A stretch of DNA of 64,000 bases, from NCBI RefSeq assembly GCF_028640845.1, contig NC_080539.1, forward strand, positions 373,034,733 through 373,098,732. Reading direction: 5' to 3'. Position numbers and translations under genes: made by a program. Below are positions 32,989-44,779 of the stretch, piece after piece (positions within the stretch are counted from its first letter, which is position 1; each line of letters starts with the position of its first letter). The notes below the pieces were generated by a model. The model saw only the letters and a program-made list of their open reading frames with translations, was not told the DNA's origin and did no database searches. Source of the DNA: Ahaetulla prasina. Its lineage: Eukaryota; Chordata; Lepidosauria; Squamata; Colubridae.

Positions 32989-33857
32989 TTAAACTTTTAT
33001 ACCGCCTTCTCCCGAAGAACTCAGGGCAGTACAGCCAAGATAAAAAGCAATAAGTATACAAAGTTAAAAATCAATTTAAAATACCTATTCAATAGTGGCG
33101 AATTAAAACCGTCAAATTGACCAACCTAAAATACCCCATATAAAATTACAGAAGATTTAAAATTTAAAATTTAAAATTTAGAAATTTAAAATCTAAAAAT
33201 CAGTCCAGTCTTGAATGAATAAATGTCCCTGAGCCAGCCTCGTGTCACCTCCTGTGTGGCCAGCACCAGCCAGGAGGCACGGGTCCAGTAAACATGTAGT
33301 GGCATGCAGCCTCCCAGCAGCCTGTCCACGCCTCGGAGTCACAGAATCAACTCATCCCAAACGGTATCAACAAGACGCCTCAGTCATCTCATCCGGATCA
33401 TCGCAATCTTGGTCCAAGCTATCCCGGAGCTGAGCGATTTTATCGTATAGATAACCGTTAAACTCCTCGGCACGTCCCTGTAGGTCATCCCCCCTGGTGA
33501 AGGAGGAACGGGTTACCCAAACAGGGCGGCCGGGCGGTTATCTGCCGACGCAATGAGGGAGGAAGCGAGCGCCACCACCCTCAGTGCCACTAGGTAGGTC
33601 TTGAAAAGACCTAACTAGTGTCCGATCAGCTTCGAACGGCTGGACCTCCAAACGCTCTCTAGGCGTCTTCTCCGGCGTTTCATCTCTCAGCTCCTCAGAG
33701 AACCAAGGAGCTAATTGAGATCTGCGCCGGGTCAGAGGTCGCAAAGGCACGACACGGTCCAAAGCCCCAGCCGCGCCTGTTCCCAGGCCGCAACTAGTTC
33801 TTCGGTCGTGCCGTGGGCAAGATCCTCAGGAAACGCCCAAGCTCCGCCTGGAACCTC

Positions 33858-34757
33858 TCAGGGTCCATCAGGCGCCTGGGACGGAACCAACGATTGGTTC
33901 CTCCCCTGGTGGTGAATAGCGGTCTGAAAGTCTAGGCAGAGGAGAAAATGATCTGACCATGACACCGGTAACATCACTAAATCTCTTACTACCAGATCAT
34001 TAAACCACTGTCCAGAGATATAAATCAGGTCCAGCGCGGATCCCCCCGCGTGGGTAGGGCCATCAGTTATTTGAACCAGGTCCAAGGCCATCATGGAAGC
34101 CTGGAACTCCTGAACCACTGTCGACGACAAGCCGGCCGATGGCAAGTTGAAGTCACCCATGACCAAAAGTCTGGGGATCTCCACCGCCACCCCGGCTAGC
34201 ACCTCCAGCAGCTCAGGCAGGGCTGTAGTCACGTAGCAAGGAGCCAGGTACGCGATCAACAGACCCATCTGATTCTTATGGCCCCACTTCACAAGAAGGG
34301 ATTCGCAGCCGGCTATCTGAGGAACAGTGGTCTCTCTCGGCTCCAGACCCTCTTTCATAACAACCGCCACCCCTCCACCCCTACCCTGGGCCCTCGGCTG
34401 ATGGAATGCTCGGAAACCTGGAGGGCACAGTTCAACTAGGGGCACGCCCCCTTCTGCGCCCAACCAGGTCTCCGTAATGCCCATAAAGTCCGTGGATTCC
34501 CCCTGAATAAGGTCACAAATCAGGGGGGCTTTATTAACCACGGACCGGGCATTACATAACATCAACCGGAGGCCCGGGCTCTGAGGATCCTGGCCTACCG
34601 GGGAACGGGAAAAGACTGGGGGGCCGGAGCACGTGATCGCTTTTAAACAGCGAGCACGAGCTCCCAGAAAGCGATATGGCCCCTTGCTTCCGCCATATCT
34701 GCCCCTCCCACTTACCGTACAGATGGAACCAACTTCCACCTCTGGAACGCACCTCAC
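33858..34757 (-). pseudogene. Second L2 endonuclease copy, frameshifted
   Basis: Nearly the same protein as 31140-32744 for the first 290 residues, then broken by repeated one- and two-base losses over 33900-33000. The missing bases are mostly from repeated-letter runs. Confidence 0.85.
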
Positions 34758-34858
34758 CCTCCCTCGGACCTAATGGATAAACGCCGGAACAGTTTCCGGG
34801 ACTAGACCTGCCCCTCCCGACGGGTTCTTCCCCACCCGACACTACCCTCCCCTTTAAA

Positions 34859-35990
34859 AACCCTTATTAAAAACCTATATAAAGCCCCACAAATTCTTCT
34901 TCCTCGATGCCACCTCTCCGGGTCCCAAGACCCTCAAAGGCCGGCCTCGATAACCCAGAGGGCCATTCCTGCGAGGCGGGGAACCTCGCAGTCGAAGAAG
35001 TTCGCAGACGATATTTCATGCGATTAAGATGTAAATGACAGCGGGGAAAAAAAAGGGAAATCCCAGGTCGATAGATGGTATCGCGGACAACAGGCAGAAC
35101 CTGAATAGTTACAGACCATGGCAAAAGGCCGGTACGGCAACAGTCTGATGGAATAAAGGATGGAAGTTGGGCTGGTGGATTCTGCCCATGGTATCGCCCG
35201 TCAACTAAAGTCAAAGTTCCGCCTGCCCGAGCAGTCCATGTCCAAACCGGCGGTAGCCGCTTAAAGAAAATGCGGCAAACCGTCCGCCGCGGTAATGACA
35301 GACAGTCCAGCAGTAAAACCGCAGTCCGTCCAACTCTTTCCAGAGGGCGCCATCCCCCGGCGAATGGACCCCGCCATCTGCCATCGAAAGGGTCGTTAGT
35401 ATCAATGCTGTTAACAGAGCCGCTAAAAGATCAGCGGCCCGCCCCGCCGCCGATGTCATGATGGCGGCTGCAGCAAACCAGCCATTTCTAGTGCGCGCCA
35501 CCGCGCCTTCCAAAATGGCCGCCGTCGTCGAGATGATCATGGCGCCGATGGTAATGGCCGCCAACGATGTCATTGGTGTTGATGTCAAAACCGCAGATGG
35601 TATCCTTGCCGCTAGACGCTTCCGCCGATGCAAGGCACGCTGCCAAAAGCGCCGGTAATTGGCCGCTGGTGACTCATGCGGCCGCCTGGTAGCGAACCGC
35701 GAACCGCCTAACTCCTCTCAGCGGGCGCCACTCCGCGCCACGCCCAGCCAAAATGGCGCCGCCATCCGCCGCCGCCCGACATTCCAACCTTCCCGCAGCC
35801 GGGGTCTAACGAGACAAAGGTCTCCTCCAGCTGTCGGGAGGATGATCTACGGGCGGTAGGTCTGGGCGAGCCGCAGTCCGACTCAGCTCTTCTCGTGGGC
35901 TCTTCTCAGCAGGCGCCATTCGCGCCAGAGCCAAAATGGCATCTGCATCCGCCCTTCGCCCGACGCTCCTGCTCCTGCCATCACTACTGG
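34859..35990 (-). promoter_or_regulatory. CpG-rich L2 5' UTR/promoter-like region
   Basis: Upstream of the L2 coding start on the minus strand. It is CpG-dense with repeated ATGGCGGC / AAAATGGCGCC / AAAATGGCCGCC words on either strand, resembling YY1 sites found in LINE promoters. It is probably the 5' UTR of the L2 copy and is followed at about 36000 by the end of the host hAT element (GTCCGAACCGGGAACATTTC). Confidence 0.55.
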
Positions 35991-36035
35991 ATCAGGTGAT
36001 CTGGTCCGAACCGGGAACATTTCACTCCTGATTTG

Positions 36036-36290
36036 TGGGGGCCGTGCGCAGCTCCCCCACATGCCCTGTTTTAGCTGCCAGAGGCATGGCGGGCCAGTTC
36101 TTTGTTATTTCCAGGCTGGCACTGCGGGCCAGATTTAAGCACCCCTTGAGTTTGGCACCCCTGCTCTAGAAGGAGGAGGGGGGAGCCTTCCCACACCATC
36201 ATAGTATGGTTTTCCAAATCAGCCAGTGAGAACACCACATATTGATGCGGTGAGCTGGAGCAGACAAAATGCACAGGTACCGTATATGTG
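36036..36290. other. Short unassigned stretch
   Basis: Contains GGCGGGCCAGTTCTTTG-like and GGCACCCCTGCTCTAGAAGG hAT-type terminal text near 36120-36170; otherwise nothing recognised. Confidence 0.4.
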
Positions 36291-36296
36291 GTACCT

Positions 36297-36985
36297 TGCT
36301 CAATAGTAGTACCTGTGAGAGGGATCTTGGAGTCCTAGTGGATAACCATTTAGATATGAGCCAGCAGTGTGCAGCAGCTGTTAAAAAAGCCAACACAGTT
36401 CTGGGCTGCATAAACAGAGGGATAGAATCAAGATCACGTGAAGTGTTAATACCACTTTATAATGCCTTGGTAAGGCCACACTTGGAATATTGCATCCAGT
36501 TTTGGTCGCCACGATGTAAAAAAGATGTTGAGACTCTAGAAAGAGTGCAGAGAAGAGCAACAAAGATGATTAGGGGACTGGAGGCTAAAACATATGAAGA
36601 ACGGTTGCAGGAACTGGGTATGTCTAGTTTAATGAAAAGAAGGACTAGGGGAGACATGATAGCAGTGTTCCAATATCTCAGGGGCTGCCCCAAAGAAGAG
36701 GGAGTCAAACTATTCTCCAAAGCACCTGAGGGTAGAACAAGAAGCAATGGGTGGAAACTCATCAAGGAGAGAAGCAACTTAGAACTAAGGAGAAATTTCC
36801 TGACAGTTAGAACAATGAATCAGTGGAACAACTTGCCTGCAGAAGTTGTAAATGCTCCAACACTGGAAATTTTTAAGAAAATGTTGGATAATCATATGTC
36901 TGAAACGGTGTAGAGTTTCCTGCCTGGGCAGGGGGTTGGACTAAAAGACCTCCAAGGTCCCTTCCAACTCTGATATTATTATTAC
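36297..36985 (+). mobile_element. CR1 LINE ORF2 3' portion, best preserved copy
   Basis: An unbroken 214-codon frame (36269-36913) covers the CR1 C-terminal region from [20 protein letters not shown] to [12 protein letters not shown], then the standard 3' end. It also shows the empty site of the solo LTR at 13446. Confidence 0.92.
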
Positions 36986-36989
36986 TATG

Positions 36990-37585
36990 GAAACGGATTT
37001 AATCTCGTAAAAATTGTATTCTGGAGATGGGTCTTCTTGTTGGATTCAATATTTCTGGCCACCGTCTTTTTAAAGAGTTTGGCGGGTGCCGAGCTAGCTT
37101 AGATGCCAATTGAATTGGTCCCCGTGCCAGATCCAGCCCAAATTCCTCCGTCAATTTTATTTCCCTGCAGTATTCCCTTCCCTTCCCTCCTCCTCCTCCC
37201 CCCCTGCCTTAATTCTTAATTTTCCTTTATTTCTGTTTACATCAATCGCAGGGATTATTTAAAGGAAGGAGCAGATAAGCAAATAAATGCCAGAAGAAGA
37301 AAAAAACCCGCTCTGGGATACAGCAAGTGCTATTTTAACTTGGGTTTTATTGCTCGGTTAAATCACCGCCAATTGCCGAATATCTTCGAAGCGATTGGAT
37401 TTAATTTAAAAACTTCCAAGGGACTTGAGCCTTTGTCATCCATTTGCAAGCTGAAACAATAGTGGGTAACTCGTTTGTTTTCTCCCCAATTAGAAAGCGA
37501 GGTTGGGTGGGGAGAGGCGGAGGAAAATAATTAAGGAACCAAACCAAACAATATGCAAGAGAAGCGGCTGAAATAACATCTTTCT
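36990..37585. other. Single-copy island, no repeat recognised
   Basis: About 600 bp without any of the window's repeat families, moderately A/T-rich, with several TAATTA/CAATTA words. No coding exon recognised. It could be a conserved non-coding element or simply older unique DNA. Confidence 0.4.
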
Positions 37586-37589
37586 GCTA

Positions 37590-37770
37590 ATCAGGAGGGA
37601 GACGTTCGTTCGTTAAGCGAATTTGTTTGTTAAACCAATTTAAGTACATTCCCGCTCTTCCCTCCCTTATTTGATGGACCGTTCTTGCCACGGCTGCTAA
37701 GTGAATCACGGCAGTTGATAAGTCAGTATGGTTGTTAAGTGAATCGGAAAGTCCGCAGAGATTCTCAGCC
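37590..37770. mobile_element. Tigger-like MITE fragment
   Basis: CGTTCGTTAAGCGAATTTG and GTATGGTTGTTAAGTGAATC fit the family interior. Confidence 0.5.
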
Positions 37771-37821
37771 ATCCAATTCAAGGTTGTCCCAAAGGTGCTT
37801 TTTCAGGAGGCAACTGGACCT

Positions 37822-37891
37822 TCCTTCCTTCCTTCCTTCCTTCCTTCCTTCCTTCCTTCCTTCCTTCCTTCCTTCCTTCCTTCCTTCCTTC
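37822..37891. repeat. (TTCC)n microsatellite
   Basis: Pure tetranucleotide run directly abutting an LTR. Confidence 0.95.
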
Positions 37892-38421
37892 TGTAGGAAT
37901 TTAGCACCCACCCCCCTCCTAGAAGAATGAAATATTTTAGAAAATATTTAAAAAGGCAGAATATATTTCCCTGGATGAGAAATGGAGAAACATGTTTTAA
38001 AGACAAAGCAGCTTCCTGACTCCCACCCCACCTTTGTCAATGGGCCATTAAAGCCTCAGCTAAGCTCACTCATTTCCCCCCACCTTTATCAACCATCATC
38101 TGCATCATAATAGAACCCATCTAGCAACTGAAACTCACCACATGGCACCTGGGAAGATTACATCAGCCAGCAAGGCTAGCTAAGACCCCCAACCTCTGGG
38201 AGTCTGACAGCCAATCAGGGTACTCTTCTTGTGCCCCAGAAAGTTCAAAGCTCAGAAAAAGCATAAAGCCAGGGAGCACACAGGATCTCAGCCTTTTTCT
38301 GTTCAGGATCTCAAGCCATGTGATCCTGACCACCATTAAAACATCTTTCCAAGCAGCCTCCATGTTTCCAGTGTCTTTATCCCCACTTGGAACTGAACCC
38401 AGATGGATATTTCTTCCAACA
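37892..38421 (+). mobile_element. LTR in opposite orientation to neighbour
   Basis: TGTAGGAATTTAGC to TTCTTCCAACA, 530 bp, the inverse of the LTR at 38498-39022. It is flanked on both sides by (TTCC)n. Confidence 0.92.
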
Positions 38422-38497
38422 ATTCCTTCCTTCCTTCCTTCCTTCCTTCCTTCCTTCCTTCCTTCCTTCCTTCCTTCCTTCCTTCCTTCCTTCCTTC
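38422..38497. repeat. (TTCC)n between inverted LTRs
   Basis: About 75 bp of TTCC separating the two inverted LTR copies. Confidence 0.95.
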
Positions 38498-41400
38498 TGT
38501 TGGAAGAAATATCCATCTGGGTTCAGTTCCAAGTGGGGACAAAGACACTGGAAACGTGGAGGCTGCTTGGAAAGATGGTTTAATGGTGGTCAGGATCACA
38601 TGGCTTGAGTTCCTGAACAGAAAAGGGGCCCGAGATCCTGTGTGCTCCCTGGTTTTATGATTTTTCTGAGCTTTGACCTTTCTGGGGCACAGGAAGAGTA
38701 TCCTGATTGGTTGTCAGACTCCCAGGGGGTGGGGGTCTTAGCTAGCCTTGCTGGCTGTCTCTCAAGCTTGCTTGAGCCTTGCCATGTGGTGAGTTTCAGT
38801 TGTATTGTGTTGCAAATCATGGGGGGATTGAGTGAGCTTAGCTGAGGCTTTTAATGGCCCATTGACAAAGGTGGGGGGGAGTCAGGAAGTTGCAGGGAGC
38901 TCCTTTGTCTTTAAAATATGTTTCTCCATTTCTCATCCAGGAAGGTATAATATTCTGCTTTTTAAAATATTTCCTAGAATATTTCATTCTTCTAGGAGGG
39001 GGGTGGGTGCTAAATTCCTACAATCCCTACTTTTTTTTTTTTTCAAAACGTGAGTTTTGAAACATGCTCTTGGCAAAAATTAAAATTGATCAAATCAGTG
39101 GGTGCTTTTAATTTTCCTGATGCAAAGGAAGCCATTGATAGAGACAACAGAAAAAAAGATTCCTTCAGTGGCTCCCAAAAGCTTTCAACCATGAAGGTCT
39201 AGCAGCCAGGGGAAAAGTTCTGGTAAGAATTTTACAGTATCCAATTTTCTATGCCAATTAATTTCAGCTGTTAGATATCACTTTCTGAGAGCTTCCAGTC
39301 AGGTCAAGCAAGCACACATCCCAAAATTTTCACAGCCATGGTTTTCCTTTAAATTACAGGCTGCTCATTTCCAAGGGTTGGTTACTAAACCTGCCCTAGC
39401 TCTTACTTTAGTCTATCCAAGATTTTTTCAGTCCAAATTGAGGTTAATCAGTGTGCAATCCAGGCTTTTTCCTTTCTTCTTTTTTAAAAAAAAATTACAC
39501 ACAATGAGCCCTGGGACTTCTACTCATGAGACCACCAGTGCAACATATCTTGCTTTACTGGGCAACTGGGCAGCATCATTTGTGAGTCATAGTCAGGGCT
39601 TGGGTTTTGGATATCACTTTTTCTGCTATCTCTTCAAGAGAGGAATTGCCTGAGGGGGATGCCCCTCCCCCATGGAATTAGCAGGGAGATCTGACTCCTT
39701 GGGCTTTTAGTGCCACAGAGCAAAATCAACCTAGGGGAAGCCTTGTGTGGAGGTAAGTGAAGGGAATAGACTAATTCTGAATGGTGTGTCTCTCTGTGTG
39801 TGCCTGTGTATGCAGCTACTTTTACAATACAGGCAATACAAACATTTTGGACATATTTCCCTCCACCAGACAAAAATCTAAGGTGTTCAGAACTTGCTGT
39901 GGTAGCCACTCAAATACAATCCTTACATGAGTACTTTAGACTGATTACAATGTAAATGAGACAAGACAGAAAACCTTACAATGAATTTCCACCTCCCCAT
40001 AGTCTTTCCAGTTGTCTTCTGGGAATTGAAAAGAGTCTTTTAGTCTTTACTTGTACATCTCAGGGTCCTTTCTTTCTTTTTTTTTTAAATTACACACAAT
40101 GAGCCCTGGGACTTCTACTCATGAGACCACCAGTGCAACATATCTTGCTTTACTGGGCAACTGGGCAGCATCATTTGTGAGTCATAGTCAGGGCTTGGGT
40201 TTTGATATCACTTTTCTGCTATCTCTTCAAGAGAGGAATTGCCTGAGGGGATGCCTCCCCATGGAATTAGCAGGAGATCTGACTCCTTGGGCTTTTAGTG
40301 CCACAGAGCAAAATCAACCTAGAAGTCTTGTGTGGAGGTAAGTGAAGGAATAGACTAATTCTGAATGGTGTGTCTCTCTGTGTGTGCCTGTGTATGCAGC
40401 TACTTTTACAATACAGGCAATACAAACATTTTGGACATATTTCCTCCCACCAGACAAAAATCTAACGTGTTCAGAACTTGCTGTGGTAGCCACTCAAATA
40501 CAATCCTTACATGAGTACTTTAGACTGATTACAATGTAAATGAGACAAGACAGAAAACCTTACAATGAATTTCCACCTCCCCATAGTCTTTCCAGTTGTC
40601 TTCTGGGAATTGAAAAGAGTCTTTTAGTCTTTATTTGTACATCTCAGGGTCCTTTCTTTCATATCTTTTGGGTGGCATGCTTGTTGGTCAGTCAGGTTTG
40701 GAAAGGTCTGCTCCAATCTGGTTGCTGTGATGACTTTCAGTGGGGGCTGGATTCAAACTCAATTTCTGGCTCCAACAAATGGAAGGTCTCCTCTGGGGGC
40801 AGCATCTGGAACCATGTGCTCTGCTTCCAGTTGCAGAGTCATCTTTTCAGGGCTGAAAGACATTAGAATAGGATCTCCTCCCCACTTTTGTGGGTAATCT
40901 TCTCAGGAAAGGCATTGTAACAGGATTAAAAAGGGGGGGGGTAGATATCTTGCAGGCAGAGTTTGAAAAGAAACAACACATCAATATTGCAGTTACTAAA
41001 AGATAATGCAGTTTCAACAAAATGCAGTTTCAACAACTGATGAGAAAGAAAAAAACTGGATTCACATGCTTCAGGAACAGGTAAAATCATTTAAACACAC
41101 AGTAAATGCAAGACTGAATTTTTTTTTTCTCTTGTAAGTGAACTTAAAATGTTTCCTCATAAACTTATCTTGTAAGTGAACTTAAAATGTTTCCTTATAA
41201 ACTTGAGTTGTTACTTTAAGATAAAGAGGAGGAGAAAAAAGCAGAAATAGGATGAAAAGTCCTTTACTATTTTGTTGGCCACACAAAGACAGGAAAAAGG
41301 CTCTTTCTTTCTTTTCTCTCTCTCTCTTTCCCATTTTATTGCTTCAACCTTTTGTTTTGTTTTTCCCTAACAATTTAAAATTCTTGTCTCTAGAGATCAG

Positions 41401-43243
41401 ATACATTTTACAGTTACAATTACTTCAAGGGCCCACAAAGACAGACATACACACATAAAAACAAGCAGGACAGAGAGGAAAACAAAACTCTGAGATTTAC
41501 ACACACTGATCATTCCCGCCATAAATCACAGTTAAATTAGGGAAGGCACAAATCTTAACAGACAGACCACGTGGTTCCATAGAAGACAGAGAAAGAGACA
41601 AACAAACAAACAAACAAAACAAAAACCCAAACATTCCTATTTATATATTTCCCTTTTCTTTTAAGTACCTTTATTTAGCCAAATTTGTTTCCTATTCTCA
41701 TCTTTATTACACAATTTCCTCAATTTCTTTTCCATACCAGGTAAAACTGGCAGCCTCCGGGCACTCAGGCCCCAGCAGGTTTTCCAGGGATTTCCTCCAC
41801 CCTCGAGCTACTGCTTCCCATGTTTCCCTCTCCGATGTGAGGTTTTATTTTCACTTTGGCTAGCCGGGTGGATCCTCCTACAATTTTCAGAAAAAGTTCT
41901 GGGAAGGACTTGACTCCCTTCTGTCAGTATGGGCACCTTCCTGTTAAGGGAGCTTCAGTTTGGATCAAAAAAAAGGTGATCCCAGAGGACCTACTGCCCT
42001 GCCAGTAGGTACGAGCACCTCTTCAACACTGCTTCCTGCTTCCTTTTTAGCATACCAGGCAGTACTGGCAGCCTCCGGGCATCCAGGGCCCCAAGCAGAT
42101 CTCCTGCTTCCTTTTTTTTCTCCTTTTTTTACTCTCTTAATTGCTTCATTCACACTTACTTTCCTCTCGCTCGGCTTCCGTTCCTAATAAACACAAAGTT
42201 CCACGTTTGGCTTCCCCCCCTTGCTTTCTCTATCCTACCGGTCACGGCTCGGTGGAGCTAGCAGTAGGCAGAGGTGCGGCTAGAGGTTGCTCAAAGAGGT
42301 GGAATCAGACTGTTTCCTTAGGTGGAATCCCACACACACACTTCTTCCTTCCCTAACAGAAGGTCCTGTGCTCTGGCAAAACCCCCATGCTCTCCAGACT
42401 TTTGGTCTTTCTGCGGTTAGGAAATGCACAGAGGATGCAAGATCCAGCTATGATTGGGAGAAGGGCTCTCTCATTCACACACATGCAGGCATACACATAT
42501 TTCCCATGCTTTTCCATGCTTAAAATTAAAATTTAGAGGTACTCACCTTCTTTCCAAGCAGTCTTTGAGCTCAACACTCAAAACCCCTTTAAAACCTAGT
42601 TCCAAATGGCCAAGGTCCAGGAAAACTTACCCACAGACTCAATGGGTCTGCTAGCAAGGGAGGCTTACCTGGGCCAGGTCCATTGGTTAGGTTAGCTTGG
42701 AGTCCCATCTGGGTGCCAATTGTTGGAAGAAATATCCATCTGGGTTCAGTTCCAAGTGGGGACAAAGACACTGGAAACATGGAGGCTGCTTGGAAAGATG
42801 GTTTAATGGTGGTCAGGATCACATGGCTTGAGTTCCTGAACAGAAAAGGGCTGAGATCCTGTGTGCTCCCTGGTTTTATGATTTTTCTGAGCTTTGACCT
42901 TTCTGGGGCACAGGAAGAGTATCCTGATTGGTTGTCAGACTCCCAGGGGGTGGGGGTCTTAGCTAGCCTTGCTGGCTGTCTCTCAAGCTTGCTTGAGCCT
43001 TGCCATGTGGTGAGTTTCAGTTGTATTGTGTTGCAAATCATGGGGGGATTGAGTGAGCTTGGTTGAGGCTTTTAATGGCCCATTGACAAAGGTGGGGGGG
43101 AGTCAGGAAGTTGCAGGGAGCTCCTTTGTCTTTAAAATATGTTTCTCCATTTCTCATCCAGGAAGGTATAATATTCTGCTTTTTAAAATATTTCCTAGAA
43201 TATTTCATTCTTCTAGGAGGGGGGTGGGTGCTAAATTCCTACA
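38498..43243 (-). mobile_element. Complete LTR retroelement, non-coding interior
   Basis: LTRs at 38498-39022 and 42721-43243, with matching ends (TGTTGGAAGAAA...AAATTCCTACA on plus) and the 4-bp flank CTTC on both sides. On the minus strand the 5' LTR (right) is followed at once by ATTGGCACCCAGATGGGACT, a plausible tRNA primer-binding site. A purine-rich tract (poly-A then GTAGGGA) precedes the 3' LTR, fixing the direction. The 3.7 kb interior shows no recognisable gag, pol or env domains, so this is a non-autonomous or heavily degraded element. A 594-bp internal segment is duplicated. Confidence 0.88.
39496..40660. repeat. 594-bp tandem duplication inside LTR element
   Basis: TTACACACAATGAGCCCTGG starts both copies (39496 and 40090). 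The second copy differs mostly by shortened G, C, T and A runs. Confidence 0.9.
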
Positions 43244-43385
<142 letters not shown>

Positions 43386-43715
43386 TCGTCCCAGAAGCTT
43401 CTTCAGCTCTGACTGGATGGTGGGGAATAGAAGGATTTATATTCCTTGCAGACAGCTGGTCATTGGCATCCTTCTAGAGCAGGGTCTCAGCCTTGGTCGG
43501 CGGACTCTCGAGTCCCTCAGCCAGCTTTGCTGGCTGAGGGACGTGGAGACCCTTCATCAAGTCATGGTTCATAGGGGCTTTCTTTTTCAGGAGGCAACTG
43601 GGCTTTCTTGCTTTTTCTTCTGAAGAGGTTTCGCTTCTCATCCAAGAAGCTTCATCAGCTCTACTGAAGCACTCCTGGAGCTCCACTCCGGTGACCCTGA
43701 AGACACAGAAAAAAA
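43386..43715. other. Mixed repeat remnants
   Basis: Includes a small inverted MITE core (CCCTCAGCCAGCTTTGCTGG near 43515) and two related segments with AAGCTTCTTCAGCTCT / AAGCTTCATCAGCTCT, possibly a LINE remnant. No gene recognised. Confidence 0.45.
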
Positions 43716-43910
43716 ATTCAAGCGGCCTCAACAACCCACTGTCAAACTCAAGGCCCGGGGCCTGGATTCGGGCCACAGGGTGCTTATATCTGGCCTGCAG
43801 GGCTGCCCTGGAAATAGCGAAAGACTGGCCTGCAGGGCCTATGCCAGCGAAAACGGAGGTCGCGAGGACCATGCATGGTCCTCCGGAGGTCTGTTTTCAC
43901 TGGCCGAGGG
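43716..43910. mobile_element. hAT-type fragment (TGTCAAACTCAAGGCCC family)
   Basis: Same family as 53519-53813. The right side is missing, cut by the LTR at 43911. Confidence 0.65.
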
Positions 43911-44473
43911 TTGTGGTCCACCAGCAGCCTGCGAAACTGACAACGGAGTTGGATAGCGATGAGGCTGAGGTGGGGCCAAGGCCATCGGGGAGTGAGGTGC
44001 GGACTCCAGAGCCTCCAGAGACTGATAGTAGTGAGGCAGAGGAACAGGAGGAGCCTGTTCCTAATGCACGCATGAGAAGAGCTGCCAGAAGGCAAGAGCA
44101 GCTCAAGCAAAGAGGACGACTCGGGAGTAAGGCCAAGAGATGATTGGCCCCTCCCATAAGGCTTAAAAGACCAGCAACGGCGTATGGGCTCTTTGCTGGA
44201 AAACAACGTTGATAGAATTGCTTTCTTGTCTTGCTGCATTTATTTCTTGTCGGCATCTTCTGCTTTTGAACTTCTGCCAAGAAAAGCCTTTGGCAGTTTG
44301 CCTCATTAGACCAAGGTTGGTGATAAGACTGAAGAATTGGGCTATGCAGAATTTGCTTTGATTTAATTTGGAGAACTAAATGAGTTAATGAGTTAATTCT
44401 CAGCTGTTCTAATAAAGTCTGTTTTTGAACTGATTGCGTCTACTACTACCTACTTGGGCCTGGGTCACAACAA
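43911..44473 (+). mobile_element. LTR of a second family
   Basis: TTGTGGTCCACC to GGGTCACAACA. It contains CCTCCCATAAGGCTTAAAAG and, near the end, an AATAAAGTCTG polyadenylation signal (about 44412). The first base(s) of the 5' end and target duplications are not clear. Confidence 0.65.
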
Positions 44474-44779
44474 CACGTTTGGGAGGACCTGATATTTGCA
44501 CGTTCACACCTGCCACTGCCCAGCTCCGTCTCCCCCCCCACCCCATGTCTGCCCTCCGTTTCCAGATAGCAGAATTAACGGAGTTGGAAGAGGACCTTGG
44601 AGGTCCTGTGTTGCTGTTCAAGTCCACCATCATCAACCTGTTGCTCAAGGCTGTTAAGCCCTTTCAGAATCGTCCTCTCTCCTAAAATGTTTGTCATTCG
44701 CTTTCTGTTATCTGCAAACTTGATAAGGGGTGGTTTGAGTCAGTGAGCAATTGTTGCAGCATAGAATAAAGGTCAGAAT

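Larger units (their letters stand above)
30619..34858 (-). mobile_element. L2 derivative, tandemly duplicated, RT region deleted
   Basis: Three copies of the 3' tail (TTTA microsatellite plus CCGCCCTTCTCCCGAAGAAC) at 30630, 30853 and 32913, and two copies of the endonuclease half. The block CCCTCTTGAGGAAATTTC recurs at 30793 and 32853, a 2060-bp period. In each copy the coding sequence passes straight from the start of the RT region to the 3' UTR, so the polymerase is missing. The first copy is open for 534 codons (32744-31140); the second is broken by many small deletions between 33000 and 33900. Confidence 0.9.

Noticed and set aside
31140..34757. Endonuclease-like frames as host genes
   Set aside because: Domain order and tails identify them as L2 LINE sequence.
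35211..35859. CpG-rich frames at 35.2-35.9 kb as exons of a CpG-island gene
   Set aside because: No splice-consistent or conserved coding text; position fits the L2 leader.
36269..36913. 214-codon frame as a host gene
   Set aside because: CR1 ORF2 C-terminus with the CR1 3' end immediately after.
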